A stretch of 64,000 nt of DNA from Maritimibacter sp. (GTDB lineage: Bacteria > Pseudomonadota > Alphaproteobacteria > Rhodobacterales > Rhodobacteraceae). Shown in pieces: positions 43,739 to 52,794 of the stretch. The notes under the pieces were generated by a model, which saw only the letters and a program-made list of their open reading frames with translations, had not been told where the DNA came from and did not search any database. Positions within the stretch are counted from its first letter, which is position 1. Every line of letters starts with the position of its first letter. The position numbers and the translations under genes are program-made. The DNA is taken from positions 186,001 through 250,000 of the forward strand of contig NZNT01000025.1 of the NCBI GenBank assembly GCA_002695005.1. Direction: 5' to 3'.

Positions 43739-45022
43739 TCACTTGGCGTCGAGCACATCCTCGAGCGTGCGCAGACCCGTGCGCGGCGACTGCACCAGCA
43801 CGGCCATGTTGCCCGGCTTGTGCTCGTTGCGCAGCATCTTCACATGCGCGGCCGGAATATCGTCCCACGGGAACACTTCCGACATGCAGGGGTCGATGCG
43901 CCGCTCGACCATGAGCTTGTTGGCCGCCGCCGCCTGTTTCAGATGCGCGAAGTGCGACCCCTGAATGCGCTTCTGGTGCATCCAGACATAGCGCGCGTCC
44001 ATCGTCAGGTTATAGCCGGTGGTGCCCGCGCAGATCACGACCATGCCACCCTTCTTCACCACGAAGGTAGAGACCGGGAAGGTCGCCTCGCCGGGATGCT
44101 CGAACACCATGTCGACGTTGTTGCCCTTGCCGGTGATCTCCCAGATCGCCTTGCCGAACTTGCGGACCTCGCCGAACCATTCCTTGTATTCAGGCGTGTT
44201 CACCGTGGGGAGTTGCCCCCAGCAGTTGAAATCCTTGCGGTTGATGACGCCTTTCGCGCCAAGACCCATGACGAACTCGCGCTTGTCCTCTTCCGAGATC
44301 ACGCCGATCGCGTTCGCGCCCGCCGTATTGATGAGCTGGATCGCGAAGGAGCCGAGGCCGCCGGACGCGCCCCAGACCAGCACGTTCTGACCGGGCTTGA
44401 GCTCATGCGGGTGATGGCCGAACAGCATCCGGTAGGCGGTGGCGAGCGTCAGTGTGTAGCACGCGCTTTCTTCCCACGTCAGGTGCTTGGGGCGCGGCAT
44501 GAGCTGCTGGGCCTGCACGTTGGTGAACTGCGCGAACGACCCGTCGGGGGTCTCGTAGCCCCAGATGCGCTGGCTGTCCGAGAACATCGGATCGCCGCCG
44601 TTACATTCCTCGTCGTCGCCGTTGTCCTGATTGCAGTGGATCACGACCTCGTCCCCCACCTTCCAGCGCGTGACCTTGTCGCCCACGGCCCAGACGATGC
44701 CCGAGGCGTCCGACCCGGCGATGTGGAAATCGGCGCCATGCACGTCGAAAGGCGAGATCGGCACACCGAGACCGGCCCAGACACCGTTGTAGTTCACGCC
44801 GGCCGCCATCACGAGGACCAGAACCTCGTGACTGTCGAGCACGGGCGTATCCACGACCTCCACCTGGAACGACTTGTCGGGTTCGCCGTGACGCTCGCGC
44901 CGGATCGCCCAGGCGTACATCTGTTTCGGGACGTATCCCATCGGCGGGATTTCCCCGATTTCGTAAAGGTCTTTCTCCGGCGCTTCGTAGGCGGAGATGG
45001 CGGGCGCGTCGTCGAGTGCCAT
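43739..45022 (-). CDS. ccr: Crotonyl-CoA carboxylase/reductase
   Basis: 427 residues, medium-chain dehydrogenase fold. The nucleotide-binding GASGGLGSFAIQLINTAGAN, DKVTRWKVGDEVVIHCNQDNGDDEECNGGDPM, and the C-terminal IQGSHFAHLKQAAAANKL match Ccr. It reductively carboxylates crotonyl-CoA to ethylmalonyl-CoA with NADPH and CO2, the defining step of the ethylmalonyl-CoA pathway. AGGAGG lies five bases before the ATG. ecm lies about 2 kb away on the other strand; shared promoter elements suggest joint control. Confidence 0.96.
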   Translation of the reverse strand: MALDDAPAISAYEAPEKDLYEIGEIPPMGYVPKQMYAWAIRRERHGEPDKSFQVEVVDTPVLDSHEVLVLVMAAGVNYNGVWAGLGVPISPFDVHGADFHIAGSDASGIVWAVGDKVTRWKVGDEVVIHCNQDNGDDEECNGGDPMFSDSQRIWGYETPDGSFAQFTNVQAQQLMPRPKHLTWEESACYTLTLATAYRMLFGHHPHELKPGQNVLVWGASGGLGSFAIQLINTAGANAIGVISEEDKREFVMGLGAKGVINRKDFNCWGQLPTVNTPEYKEWFGEVRKFGKAIWEITGKGNNVDMVFEHPGEATFPVSTFVVKKGGMVVICAGTTGYNLTMDARYVWMHQKRIQGSHFAHLKQAAAANKLMVERRIDPCMSEVFPWDDIPAAHVKMLRNEHKPGNMAVLVQSPRTGLRTLEDVLDAK

Positions 45023-45076
45023 GTGGGCCTCCTGGTCAAACAACAGATTGCCGCGATGCAGAATCGCGGGTGCTGA

Positions 45077-45120
45077 TGCAGCATTACGGACGGGCTCGCA
45101 ACATTGCAACCCTGATTACG
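45077..45120 (-). promoter_or_regulatory. ccr promoter element array shared with ecm
   Basis: Reading the minus strand: CGTAAT, GTTGC, TTGCGA and AATGCTGCA occur in this order between about -98 and -55 relative to the ATG, and a second CGTAAT overlaps the last element. TGCTG-N3-CAGCA makes that last element palindromic. The same four blocks in the same order precede ecm at 47093-47124. Confidence 0.45.
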
Positions 45121-45134
45121 GGCTTTTTGTAATT

Positions 45135-46541
45135 TTATGTCGCGTCGGATTCGACCGACAGCGGCCTGTCCGGGCACAGATGCGCGATGGATTGCGCGTA
45201 GTAATCCAGCACCGCGCGCTCATCCGGGTTCACGGTGATGCGCCCCTCGTCCTCCACAAGCACACGGCGGACGAGCAGGATCTCGACCCCCTGGTTCACC
45301 GGGTCGATACTGAGCGCGCGCGGCATGTGGATCTGCGCCCCCCGCTCGCGCATCTCTCGCACCAGCCGGGTAAAGCGCTCGGCCACCTCGGCCCGCGTCA
45401 GCCCGTCCTCGCGGGCCAGGACCGTCGCGACCACGGGCACTGGCAGGACCGGCACCACCGCCCGGATCCGCGCCATGATCCGACGGGCAAGCAGCATGGT
45501 CGTGCGTTCACCGACTTCCGGGTGATCATAAAGAAACGCGGTCAGCGACAGAGGCTCCCCCACACTCACGCTGGCATAGCCAAACCGCCGGAACCGCCCG
45601 GTCACGCGCAGGATGATATGGCCGACCACATGGCGCACGATGTCGAAGGCGCGCAGCCGGAATCGGCGCACCCCGGTCTTGCCGGCGGCCAGCAGCACCC
45701 GGTCCTCCATCACCCTGTCGTAGTTGATCGCGACCGGCACAAAGACCACGTCGCGCGTCTCCCCCGGTTTGAAACCGTCGAGGATATAGGACATGAGCCC
45801 CAGCTTCGGCTCCCCCACCGCCCCGGTGAGGCTGAGGCCCCCTTCCGGAAACATCCCCTGCGTCGTCCCGCTCTCGACCGACATGCGGATGTATTGGGCC
45901 AGCACCTTGCGATAGAGCGCGTTGCGGCTCTTGCGGCGGATGAAATAGGCGCCCATCGCCCGGATCAGCACCGAGAACGGCCAGACCCGCGCCCATTCAC
46001 CGACCGCATAGGACAGGTGCGACCGTTTCCCGGCAAGCCATGTGACCAGAACGTAATCCATGTTGGAACGGTGGTTCATCACGAAGACGACCGTGGTTTC
46101 CGGCGGAATGGCCTCGATCACTTCGGCGTCGATCTGGTCGATCCGGACACGGTAAAAGCCCTTTGAGATCAGCCGGGCCACCCGGATCGCAAAGCCGAAA
46201 TACAGGAACGCGGAAAAGCGCGGCACGATCTCGCGCGCATAGCGTCGGGCAAGCTCGAACCCCACCTGCTCCGGCACGCCCTCCTCCCGCGCGTGCTCCT
46301 GAATGGCCTTGTTCACCTGCGGGTCATAGATCAGCCGCTGGATCATGTCATAGCGGCGCGCGATCTTGAACGGCTCGATGGGCCGGGTCAGCCGCTGGTT
46401 CAGCCGGGCCACCGCACGCTCCATCCGGCGGCGAAAGAACCAGCGCACGGACGGAAACAGGAAATGGGACGCAAACGTCACGGCCGCGAAGGCGAGGATG
46501 AGGATCAAGGCCCAGAGAGGCAATTCCACCGTGCTTGTCAT
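45135..46541 (-). CDS. PlsB-like glycerophosphate acyltransferase
   Basis: 468 residues. An N-terminal hydrophobic anchor (LPLWALILILAFAAVTF) is followed by the acyltransferase motif MNHRSNMDYVLV (HX4D, near residue 150) and the substrate motif MFPEGGLS. These fit the PlsB/PlsC-type family that acylates glycerol-3-phosphate or lysophosphatidate. It probably makes phospholipid at the inner membrane. The start at 46541 is 29 codons inside the longest frame. It lies between ccr and ecm but is not obviously part of that pathway. Confidence 0.85.
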   Translation of the reverse strand: MTSTVELPLWALILILAFAAVTFASHFLFPSVRWFFRRRMERAVARLNQRLTRPIEPFKIARRYDMIQRLIYDPQVNKAIQEHAREEGVPEQVGFELARRYAREIVPRFSAFLYFGFAIRVARLISKGFYRVRIDQIDAEVIEAIPPETTVVFVMNHRSNMDYVLVTWLAGKRSHLSYAVGEWARVWPFSVLIRAMGAYFIRRKSRNALYRKVLAQYIRMSVESGTTQGMFPEGGLSLTGAVGEPKLGLMSYILDGFKPGETRDVVFVPVAINYDRVMEDRVLLAAGKTGVRRFRLRAFDIVRHVVGHIILRVTGRFRRFGYASVSVGEPLSLTAFLYDHPEVGERTTMLLARRIMARIRAVVPVLPVPVVATVLAREDGLTRAEVAERFTRLVREMRERGAQIHMPRALSIDPVNQGVEILLVRRVLVEDEGRITVNPDERAVLDYYAQSIAHLCPDRPLSVESDAT

Positions 46542-46701
46542 GGCTTTTCTTGGCCTGCCACGCGCGGTCGGACAACCACAAACTCCGCAGCGCCCGTCCC
46601 GCCCCGGTCCGCGTGTGCGAAATGCCACCCCCGAAACGAGGGGTAAGGGATTCCGGATTTCATGCTATCGTGAGTTATCCAAAGCAAACAGGGAGGGAGT
46701 C

Positions 46702-47046
46702 ATGGGGAGCTCCGCTTTGAAATCAATCGTCGCCGCGGGCGCGGCCTCCGCCGCCGTGCTGGCCGGGTCGCTGCCGGCCGCCGCACTGGACCGCCGGGTC
46801 ACGATCGTCAACAACACCGGCTACACGATGGTCCGCTTCTATGCCTCGCACCGCGACGCGAAAAGCTGGCAGGAGAACATCTTCGGGAACAAGGTGCTCG
46901 CCAACGGCTACAGCGTCTCGATCAACATCGACGACGGCACCGGCTACTGCATCTTCGACTTCAAGGCCGTCTTCGATGACGGGGACGAGGTCGAGAGCTG
47001 GGGCAACAACGTCTGCGAGCTGTCGACCTTTACCTTCAATCCCTGA
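46702..47046 (+). CDS. Small secreted protein of unknown function
   Basis: 114 residues with a signal peptide (residues 1 to about 28, ending PAAA-LD). The mature part is beta-rich: RRVTIVNNTGYTMVRFYASH, IDDGTGYCIFDFKAVFDDGDE, NNVCELSTF. Two cysteines probably pair. Similar small proteins exist in roseobacters, sometimes mislabelled as argininosuccinate lyase; this has no lyase motifs. GGGAGGGAG gives a strong ribosome site. Function unknown, location periplasmic or extracellular. The 103-base gap to ecm holds promoter elements. Confidence 0.8.
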   Translation: MGSSALKSIVAAGAASAAVLAGSLPAAALDRRVTIVNNTGYTMVRFYASHRDAKSWQENIFGNKVLANGYSVSINIDDGTGYCIFDFKAVFDDGDEVESWGNNVCELSTFTFNP

Positions 47047-47092
47047 GCCGGCAAAGGGCCGCGCACGATTGTAACCCGGAAATCGGGGCTTG

Positions 47093-47124
47093 CGTAATAT
47101 TGTTGCTTTGCGATAAATGCTGCA
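47093..47124 (+). promoter_or_regulatory. ecm promoter element array shared with ccr
   Basis: CGTAAT, GTTGC, TTGCGA and AATGCTGCA occur within 32 bases, in the order also found before ccr. The last block is 25 bases upstream of the chosen ecm start and covers a possible earlier ATG at 47117. Confidence 0.45.
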
Positions 47125-47149
47125 CCGCAACATGAAAGACGAGTCACCG

Positions 47150-49135
47150 ATGCCGACAGATCAGCCGACCCGAGACCGCCAAGCCGATCGTCCGTGGCTG
47201 TTCCGCACCTATGCGGGCCATTCCACCGCCACGGCCTCCAACGCGCTCTACCGCTCGAACCTCGCGCGCGGGCAGACGGGGCTGTCGGTGGCCTTCGACC
47301 TGCCGACCCAGACCGGCTATGACAGCGATCATGTTCTGGCGAAGGGCGAGGTCGGCAAGGTCGGCGTGCCGGTCGCGCATCTTGGCGACATGCGGATGCT
47401 GTTCGACCAGATCCCGCTCGAACAGATGAATACCTCCATGACGATCAACGCGACCGCCCCGTGGCTGCTCGCGCTCTATATCGCCGTGGCCGAGGAGCAG
47501 GGCGCGGACATCACCAAGCTGTCGGGCACCGTTCAGAACGACATCATCAAGGAATACCTGTCGCGCGGCACCTATGTCTGCCCGCCCGCGCCGTCCCTGC
47601 GCATGATTACCGATGTCGCGGCCTATACCCGCGAACACCTGCCGAAATGGAACCCGATGAATGTGTGTTCCTACCATTTGCAGGAAGCGGGCGCGACACC
47701 GGAGGAGGAGCTCGCCTTCGCCCTCGCCACCGCCACCGCCGTGCTCGACGACCTCAAGGGCAAGGTGGACGAAGCCGACTTCCCGGAAATGGTCGGGCGC
47801 ATCTCGTTCTTCGTGAACGCGGGCATCCGCTTCGTCACCGAGATGTGCAAGATGCGCGCTTTCGTGGAACTGTGGGACGAGATCACGCGCGAACGCTACG
47901 GGGTGGAGGACGAGAAATTCCGCCGCTTCCGCTACGGCGTGCAGGTAAACTCCCTCGGCCTGACCGAGCAGCAGCCGGAGAATAACGTCTACCGCATTCT
48001 CATCGAAATGCTCGCCGTGACGCTGTCGAAAAAGGCCCGCGCCCGTGCCGTGCAATTGCCGGCCTGGAACGAAGCACTCGGCCTGCCGCGCCCGTGGGAT
48101 CAGCAATGGTCGCTCCGTATGCAGCAGATCATGGCTTTTGAAACCGACCTTCTGGAATATGACGACCTGTTCGAGGGCAACCCTGCGGTCGAGAAAAAGG
48201 TCGCGGAACTCAAGGAAGGCGCGCGCGCCGAACTGGCCCAGATCGACTCGATGGGTGGCGCGGTGAAATCCATCGAATACATGAAATCCCGGCTCGTGGA
48301 ATCGAACGCCGAACGCATCGCCCGGATCGAGGGCGGCGACACCACCGTCGTCGGCGTGAACAAGTGGACCGACGCCGCGCCCTCCCCCCTCACCTCCGGA
48401 CCCGAGGCGATCATGGTCGCCGACCCCGAGGCCGAGGCCGATCAGGTCGCCCGCCTTCGCGACTGGCGCGACACCCGCGATGACAGCGCGGTTCAGGCCG
48501 CGCTGGAAGAGCTTCGCGCGGCGGCCCGTTCGGGCCAGAACGTCATGCCCGCCTCCATCAAGGCCGCCAAGGCGGGGGCCACCACCGGCGAATGGGGCGA
48601 CGCGGTGCGCGCCGAATTCGGCCAGTATCGCGGTCCGACCGGCGTGTCGAAAAACCCCTCCAACCGGACCGAGGGTCTCGACGATATTCGCGACCGGGTC
48701 GCCGCCGTTTCGGATGCGCTTGGCGAGAAACTCAAATTCCTCGTCGGAAAACCCGGCCTCGACGGCCATTCCAACGGCGCCGAACAGATCGCCGCCCGCG
48801 CCCGCGATTGCGGCATGGATATTACCTACGACGGGATTCGCCTGACCCCCGAGGAAATCGTGTCCTCCGCCGCCGAGTCCGGTGCGCACGTCGTCGGATT
48901 ATCCATCCTGTCGGGGTCGCACGTCCCGCTGGTCGAGGATCTGATGGACCGGATGCGCGCTGCGGGACTGGGCCATATTCCCGTCGTCGCAGGCGGTATT
49001 ATCCCCGAGGCCGACGCCGAGCGCCTGCGCGCGATGGGCGTCGCGAAAGTCTATACACCGAAGGATTTTCAGCTGAACGCGATAATGGACGACATCGTGA
49101 CTTTGGTCGATCCGAAGGCCCGCGCTGCGGAATAG
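47150..49135 (+). CDS. ecm: Ethylmalonyl-CoA mutase
   Basis: 661 residues from the chosen ATG. WLFRTYAGHSTATASNALYRSN and SVAFDLPTQTGYDSDHVLAKGE open the barrel. The B12 domain has GKPGLDGHSNGAEQIA (DxHxxG), VVGLSILSGSH and VAGGIIPE. It rearranges (2R)-ethylmalonyl-CoA to methylsuccinyl-CoA. ATGs at 47117 and 47132 are also in frame with no good ribosome site; 47150 is preceded only by a weak GACGAG. Opposite strand to ccr, same pathway. Confidence 0.94.
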   Translation: MPTDQPTRDRQADRPWLFRTYAGHSTATASNALYRSNLARGQTGLSVAFDLPTQTGYDSDHVLAKGEVGKVGVPVAHLGDMRMLFDQIPLEQMNTSMTINATAPWLLALYIAVAEEQGADITKLSGTVQNDIIKEYLSRGTYVCPPAPSLRMITDVAAYTREHLPKWNPMNVCSYHLQEAGATPEEELAFALATATAVLDDLKGKVDEADFPEMVGRISFFVNAGIRFVTEMCKMRAFVELWDEITRERYGVEDEKFRRFRYGVQVNSLGLTEQQPENNVYRILIEMLAVTLSKKARARAVQLPAWNEALGLPRPWDQQWSLRMQQIMAFETDLLEYDDLFEGNPAVEKKVAELKEGARAELAQIDSMGGAVKSIEYMKSRLVESNAERIARIEGGDTTVVGVNKWTDAAPSPLTSGPEAIMVADPEAEADQVARLRDWRDTRDDSAVQAALEELRAAARSGQNVMPASIKAAKAGATTGEWGDAVRAEFGQYRGPTGVSKNPSNRTEGLDDIRDRVAAVSDALGEKLKFLVGKPGLDGHSNGAEQIAARARDCGMDITYDGIRLTPEEIVSSAAESGAHVVGLSILSGSHVPLVEDLMDRMRAAGLGHIPVVAGGIIPEADAERLRAMGVAKVYTPKDFQLNAIMDDIVTLVDPKARAAE

Positions 49136-49189
49136 TCCGCGCCAGTGGCGAATTGGTTAATGCAGACAACCGCCTAGCCGGCCTCGCCG

Positions 49190-49211
49190 CCGCACAAATC
49201 ATTGTGTGCGG
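49190..49211. terminator. Hairpin downstream of ecm
   Basis: Seven-base stem CCGCACA / TGTGCGG with an eight-base loop, 55 bases past the ecm stop. No U-run follows directly. It also lies within the AT-rich region upstream of the H-NS gene, so it could belong to either. Confidence 0.35.
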
Positions 49212-49288
49212 GCACTATCTTTCGTATTGATATACTCGTAAGTAGCGTTTTGACTGCGATATTAATTGCGAAACCAAGGACCACTCAC

Positions 49289-49630
49289 ATGAAAATCAAC
49301 CTTAAAGGGTTATCCAGAAAAGAGCTCGAGAAACTCCGCGCCGATGTCGACAAGGCCCTGGAACGGGTCGAGGAAGACGAAAAGCGCGCGGCCCTCGTCG
49401 CGGCGCAAAAGGCGGCCAAGTCGTTCGGCTATTCTCTCGAGGATCTCTCGGACGTGAAAGCCGGCAAGCCCGCCAAGGCCAAGAAAGCCGGCGACGGTCG
49501 CAGCAAGGTCGCGCCGAAATACCGCAACCCCGACGAGCCGACCGTCACCTGGACCGGCCGCGGGCGCAAACCCAAATGGGTCGAGGCGCATCTCGCCAAC
49601 GGGGGTAAACTCGAAGATGTCCTGATCTGA
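49289..49630 (+). CDS. H-NS family nucleoid-associated protein (HvrA type)
   Basis: 113 residues. A coiled-coil N-terminus (LSRKELEKLRADVDKALERVEEDEKRAALV) drives oligomerisation. A basic linker (KPAKAKKAGDGRSK) and the C-terminal DNA-binding motif YRNPDEPTVTWTGRGRKPKW follow, as in HvrA and Spb of Rhodobacter. It binds curved or AT-rich DNA and silences or tunes genes. The upstream 150 bases are strikingly AT-rich, suggesting autoregulation. AAGGA lies eight bases before the ATG. Two strong terminators follow. Confidence 0.9.
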   Translation: MKINLKGLSRKELEKLRADVDKALERVEEDEKRAALVAAQKAAKSFGYSLEDLSDVKAGKPAKAKKAGDGRSKVAPKYRNPDEPTVTWTGRGRKPKWVEAHLANGGKLEDVLI

Positions 49631-49637
49631 AACAGCT

Positions 49638-49670
49638 CGGCCCGCGCGGGGGCAATTGCGCGGGCCGTCT
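49638..49670 (+). terminator. Intrinsic terminator of the H-NS gene
   Basis: Perfect 10-base stem CGGCCCGCGC / GCGCGGGCCG with a 10-base loop, followed by TCTTTC, seven bases past the stop. Confidence 0.8.
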
Positions 49671-49684
49671 TTCGGTCGGATAAA

Positions 49685-49717
49685 AGAAAAACCGGTGCCG
49701 GTAGCGCCGGTTTTTCT
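49685..49717. terminator. Second, bidirectional-looking terminator after H-NS gene
   Basis: Perfect 11-base stem AGAAAAACCGG / CCGGTTTTTCT with an 11-base loop. The T-run on one strand and A-run on the other let it work in both directions. Tandem terminators here shield the aldo/keto reductase from upstream transcription. Confidence 0.75.
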
Positions 49718-49787
49718 GTGCCCGATCACGGGTTTTCATCCCCGCCCCGGCCGATATGATCGCCGCCGAGACTTACGGGAGTTCGAG

Positions 49788-50774
49788 ATGAAAACGCGCA
49801 AACTGGGCCACACCGGCCTCGACGTATCCGCCATCGCCCTTGGCTGCATGAGCTTCGCCGGGTTCTACGGCGCCTCCAGCCGGGACGAGGCGTTCGCAAC
49901 GCTGGACGCCGCCCGTGACGCCGGGATCACCTTTCTCGACACCGCCGAGATGTATGGCAAGGGCCTCTCGGAAACCCTGATCGGGGAGTACCAGAAGGAC
50001 CAGGGCCACCGCTTCCAGATCGCGACCAAGGGCGGCATCGTCATCGGCGCCCCGCGCGGCACCGCCGACAATTCCTATGACCACCTGCGCGCCCATCTCG
50101 AACAATCGCTGGAGCGGCTCGGCGTGGACAGCGTCGAATTGTTCTACGTCCACCGCCGCGAATTTCCCCGCCCGATCGAAGAAGTCACCGAGGGGCTGGA
50201 GCGGATGCGCGAGGAGGGGCTGTTCACCGGCTTCGGCTTCTCCGAGATTTCTCCCGCCGCCCTGCGCCGCGCAGCCTCGGTCGCCCCTGTCTCGGCCGTT
50301 CAGAACGAATACTCCCTGTGGACGCGCCTGCCGGACCTCGGGATGATCCAGACCTGTAAGGCGCTTGGCACCACCTTCGTCCCCTTCTCCCCCCTCGGGC
50401 GCGGGATCTTCAGCGACCGCACCCTCGACCCGGCCTCCTTCGGCGACACGGACTTCCGCAAGAACAACCCCCGCTTCGTCGCGCCGAACTTCAGCCACAA
50501 CATGGACCACGTCGACGCCCTGCGCACCTTCGCGCGCGATCGCGGCTGGACGACCGCCGCCGTGGCGCTCGCCTGGACGCTCGATCAGGGCGACCACATC
50601 GTCCCGATCCCCGGCACCCGCAGCCCGCAGCACCTTCTGGAATGGGCGGATGCGGACGAGATCATCTTCACCGACTCCGACCGCGCCGCTCTGGACGAGA
50701 TCATGCCGGTGGGCTGGGCGCACGGCGACCGCTACTCGGACGCGCAGATCGTCGGGATCGAACGCTACTGCTGA
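49788..50774 (+). CDS. Aldo/keto reductase
   Basis: 328 residues, TIM-barrel NADPH-dependent oxidoreductase. Conserved elements are GCMSFAGFYG, the catalytic Asp and Tyr of DTAEMYGKG, Lys in IATKGGIV, and His in LFYVHRREFP. PFSPLGRGIFSD and IPGTRSPQHLLEW contribute cofactor binding. It reduces aldehydes or ketones; the substrate is unknown. The ATG at 49788 has GGGAG upstream. It overlaps the stop of the convergent EamA gene by ten bases. Confidence 0.92.
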   Translation: MKTRKLGHTGLDVSAIALGCMSFAGFYGASSRDEAFATLDAARDAGITFLDTAEMYGKGLSETLIGEYQKDQGHRFQIATKGGIVIGAPRGTADNSYDHLRAHLEQSLERLGVDSVELFYVHRREFPRPIEEVTEGLERMREEGLFTGFGFSEISPAALRRAASVAPVSAVQNEYSLWTRLPDLGMIQTCKALGTTFVPFSPLGRGIFSDRTLDPASFGDTDFRKNNPRFVAPNFSHNMDHVDALRTFARDRGWTTAAVALAWTLDQGDHIVPIPGTRSPQHLLEWADADEIIFTDSDRAALDEIMPVGWAHGDRYSDAQIVGIERYC

Positions 50775-51715
50775 GGCGCGTCCTGCGCCACCTCGCCGGA
50801 CCGGCGCGGCGCCCGCCCCTCCTCGTGCTTGAACAGAAGCGCCAGCGCCAGCGCCGTCAGGACCAGCCCCGCCAGCGCACGCGGGTCCGGCAGCCCGTGG
50901 CCGAAGGCGACCTCCCACACGATGACCCAGCCGGGGGTGAGATAGGTATATGCCATGACCTTGGCCCCCGGCAGCCGCATCGAGGCGAAGTTCAGTGACA
51001 CGAAGGTCATCCCCATCGCCCCGACGGACAGATACCCGAGCGCGATCCAGACCAGCGGGGGCAGGCCCGCGAAATCCGTCGCCGCCAGGTCGCGCCAGCC
51101 ATAAAGCGTAAGCACGACCGTCCCGGCCGTCAGCACGAGGAAAGAGGATGACACCGCGTTCTCCCCCCGGCTCAGGCGGCGCATGAGCGGGACGTAAAGC
51201 GCATGGGCCACACAGCCGAGGAAATAGACCGCCTCGCCCCGCCCGACCTCGAAGGCCAGAAGCCGCGCGGGATCGCCGCGAAAGATGACCCAAAGCGCCC
51301 CAACCGCGCCGACCAGAAGCGCCAGCGCGATCCGCCGCGTCGTCACCTGCCGCAGAAGCACCCATGAAAACAGCGCCGTCATCACCGGCATCAGCGTCAT
51401 CACCGCCGAGGCCGACACGGGCGCCGCCGTCTTCAGCCCCTCGAACATCAGGACGAAATAGGTGCCGAACACCCCGCCCAGCAGCAGCCAGCGCCATGGC
51501 GCGCGCGCGTCGGTCAGGCGGATCTTGCCGGTCACGAGGCCAAGCAGCCCCACGAAGACCGCCGCGCAGGCGAACCGCATCGCCTGCATCGCCACCGGGT
51601 CGATCAGGTTCGCGGTCAGCGCACCGAGCGTGAACGACCCCGCGACGAGGATCGAAAACAGCAGCATCGCGCCGTGGCCCTTGAGCGCCTCGGTCCCGCC
51701 GTAGCGCGCGCTCAT
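50765..51715 (-). CDS. EamA (DMT) family transporter
   Basis: 316 residues with about ten hydrophobic helices in two EamA repeats (first from MLLFSILVAGSFTLGALTANL, second from SSSFLVLTAGTVVLTLYGW). It exports a small metabolite. The ATG overlaps the stop of the LysR gene (ATGA), so regulator and transporter form a pair; the LysR protein may control its own operon and sense the exported compound. The tail is basic and cytoplasmic. Confidence 0.88.
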   Translation of the reverse strand: MSARYGGTEALKGHGAMLLFSILVAGSFTLGALTANLIDPVAMQAMRFACAAVFVGLLGLVTGKIRLTDARAPWRWLLLGGVFGTYFVLMFEGLKTAAPVSASAVMTLMPVMTALFSWVLLRQVTTRRIALALLVGAVGALWVIFRGDPARLLAFEVGRGEAVYFLGCVAHALYVPLMRRLSRGENAVSSSFLVLTAGTVVLTLYGWRDLAATDFAGLPPLVWIALGYLSVGAMGMTFVSLNFASMRLPGAKVMAYTYLTPGWVIVWEVAFGHGLPDPRALAGLVLTALALALLFKHEEGRAPRRSGEVAQDAPQQ

Positions 51716-52578
51716 GCACAGTCCTTGAGCGAGGCCTTGAGGTGCTTGGTCAGCGCCTGAACCTTGGCCGTGCGATGCAGGTCCACATGGGTGACGAGCC
51801 AGAGGCGTGATGCCCATTCCTCACGCGAGGGCAGCACCTCGACGAGTCCCTCACCCGCCTCGCCCACCGGCGAAAAGCCCAGCCCGATCCCGGCCCGCAG
51901 CGCCGCGAAGTGGCTCAGATCCTCGTCCGCGCGGAACACCACCCGGTCACGCGGCACGTTGGCCGCGACCCAGCGCATCGCGGGCCCGCCGGACTGTTCG
52001 TCGTCCGGGCCGATGAAATCATGCTCCAGCACGTTCGCCTCGGTCGGCATCCCCCGCCGTTCTATATACTCTGGCGCGGCGTATAGAGCGGTCTGGAGCG
52101 TGGCGAGCTCCTGCACCACGTTGTCGAGCTCCTTGGGCGGGTTGCCCGCCCGGATCGCCACATGCGCTTCGCCGTACTCCAGCCGGAAAATCCGCCGCCC
52201 CGTGCGATAGACGAGCCGCAGGTCGGGATAGCTGGACTGGAAATCTGCGAGTGCCGGCATCAGGCGACGGGTGAACGAAGCCAGCGTCGTGACCACCAGC
52301 TCCCCCTGAACCGCGCTGCCCTGCCCGGACAGGCGCGAGGCGAGCTGGGCGAACTGGTCATCCGTCGCCTGCGCCACCCGCGCCAGATCCTCACCCGCTT
52401 CGGTGGGCGTATAGCCGCGCGCGTGGCGCTGGAACAGCTTGACCCCAAGCCGCCCCTCCAGCGCGTCGACATGGCGGATCACGGTCGCATGATGCACCCC
52501 CAGCGCCTGCGCGGCCCCGGACACGGTGCCATGCCGCACGACTTCAAAGGCAGTGCGCAGCCCATCCCAATCCTGCAT
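51712..52578 (-). CDS. LysR family transcriptional regulator
   Basis: 288 residues. N-terminal winged helix-turn-helix (DGLRTAFEVVRHGTVSGAAQALGVHHATVIRHVDALEG) is joined to a periplasmic-binding-like effector domain from about residue 92 (QGELVVTTLASFTRRLMPALADF). Coupled to the EamA transporter. The 216 bases upstream, before the divergent paralog cluster, hold AT-rich stretches where the promoter should lie, with no other gene. Confidence 0.9.
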   Translation of the reverse strand: MQDWDGLRTAFEVVRHGTVSGAAQALGVHHATVIRHVDALEGRLGVKLFQRHARGYTPTEAGEDLARVAQATDDQFAQLASRLSGQGSAVQGELVVTTLASFTRRLMPALADFQSSYPDLRLVYRTGRRIFRLEYGEAHVAIRAGNPPKELDNVVQELATLQTALYAAPEYIERRGMPTEANVLEHDFIGPDDEQSGGPAMRWVAANVPRDRVVFRADEDLSHFAALRAGIGLGFSPVGEAGEGLVEVLPSREEWASRLWLVTHVDLHRTAKVQALTKHLKASLKDCA

Positions 52579-52794
52579 CTCTTTTCCTGTGCATTCGCGA
52601 ACAATTTACGCCAAGACAACCACGCTCTGTGGAGGGCTGCAAGGGTGGGGAATCCCGGAATGATGCGAACCGCCAGGGCGGCGCAGTATAACAATGCGGT
52701 TAATCGGGAGTTGAAGTCCCACAATATTCAAGGGGCCGCCATCGAACTTCCCACGAATAAACTGCGCGGGTAACATGACCGAAACGGAGGGCCC

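Noticed and set aside
47144-48889. 581-codon minus-strand frame opposite ecm
   Set aside because: Antisense to the ecm barrel and B12 domain, both intact.
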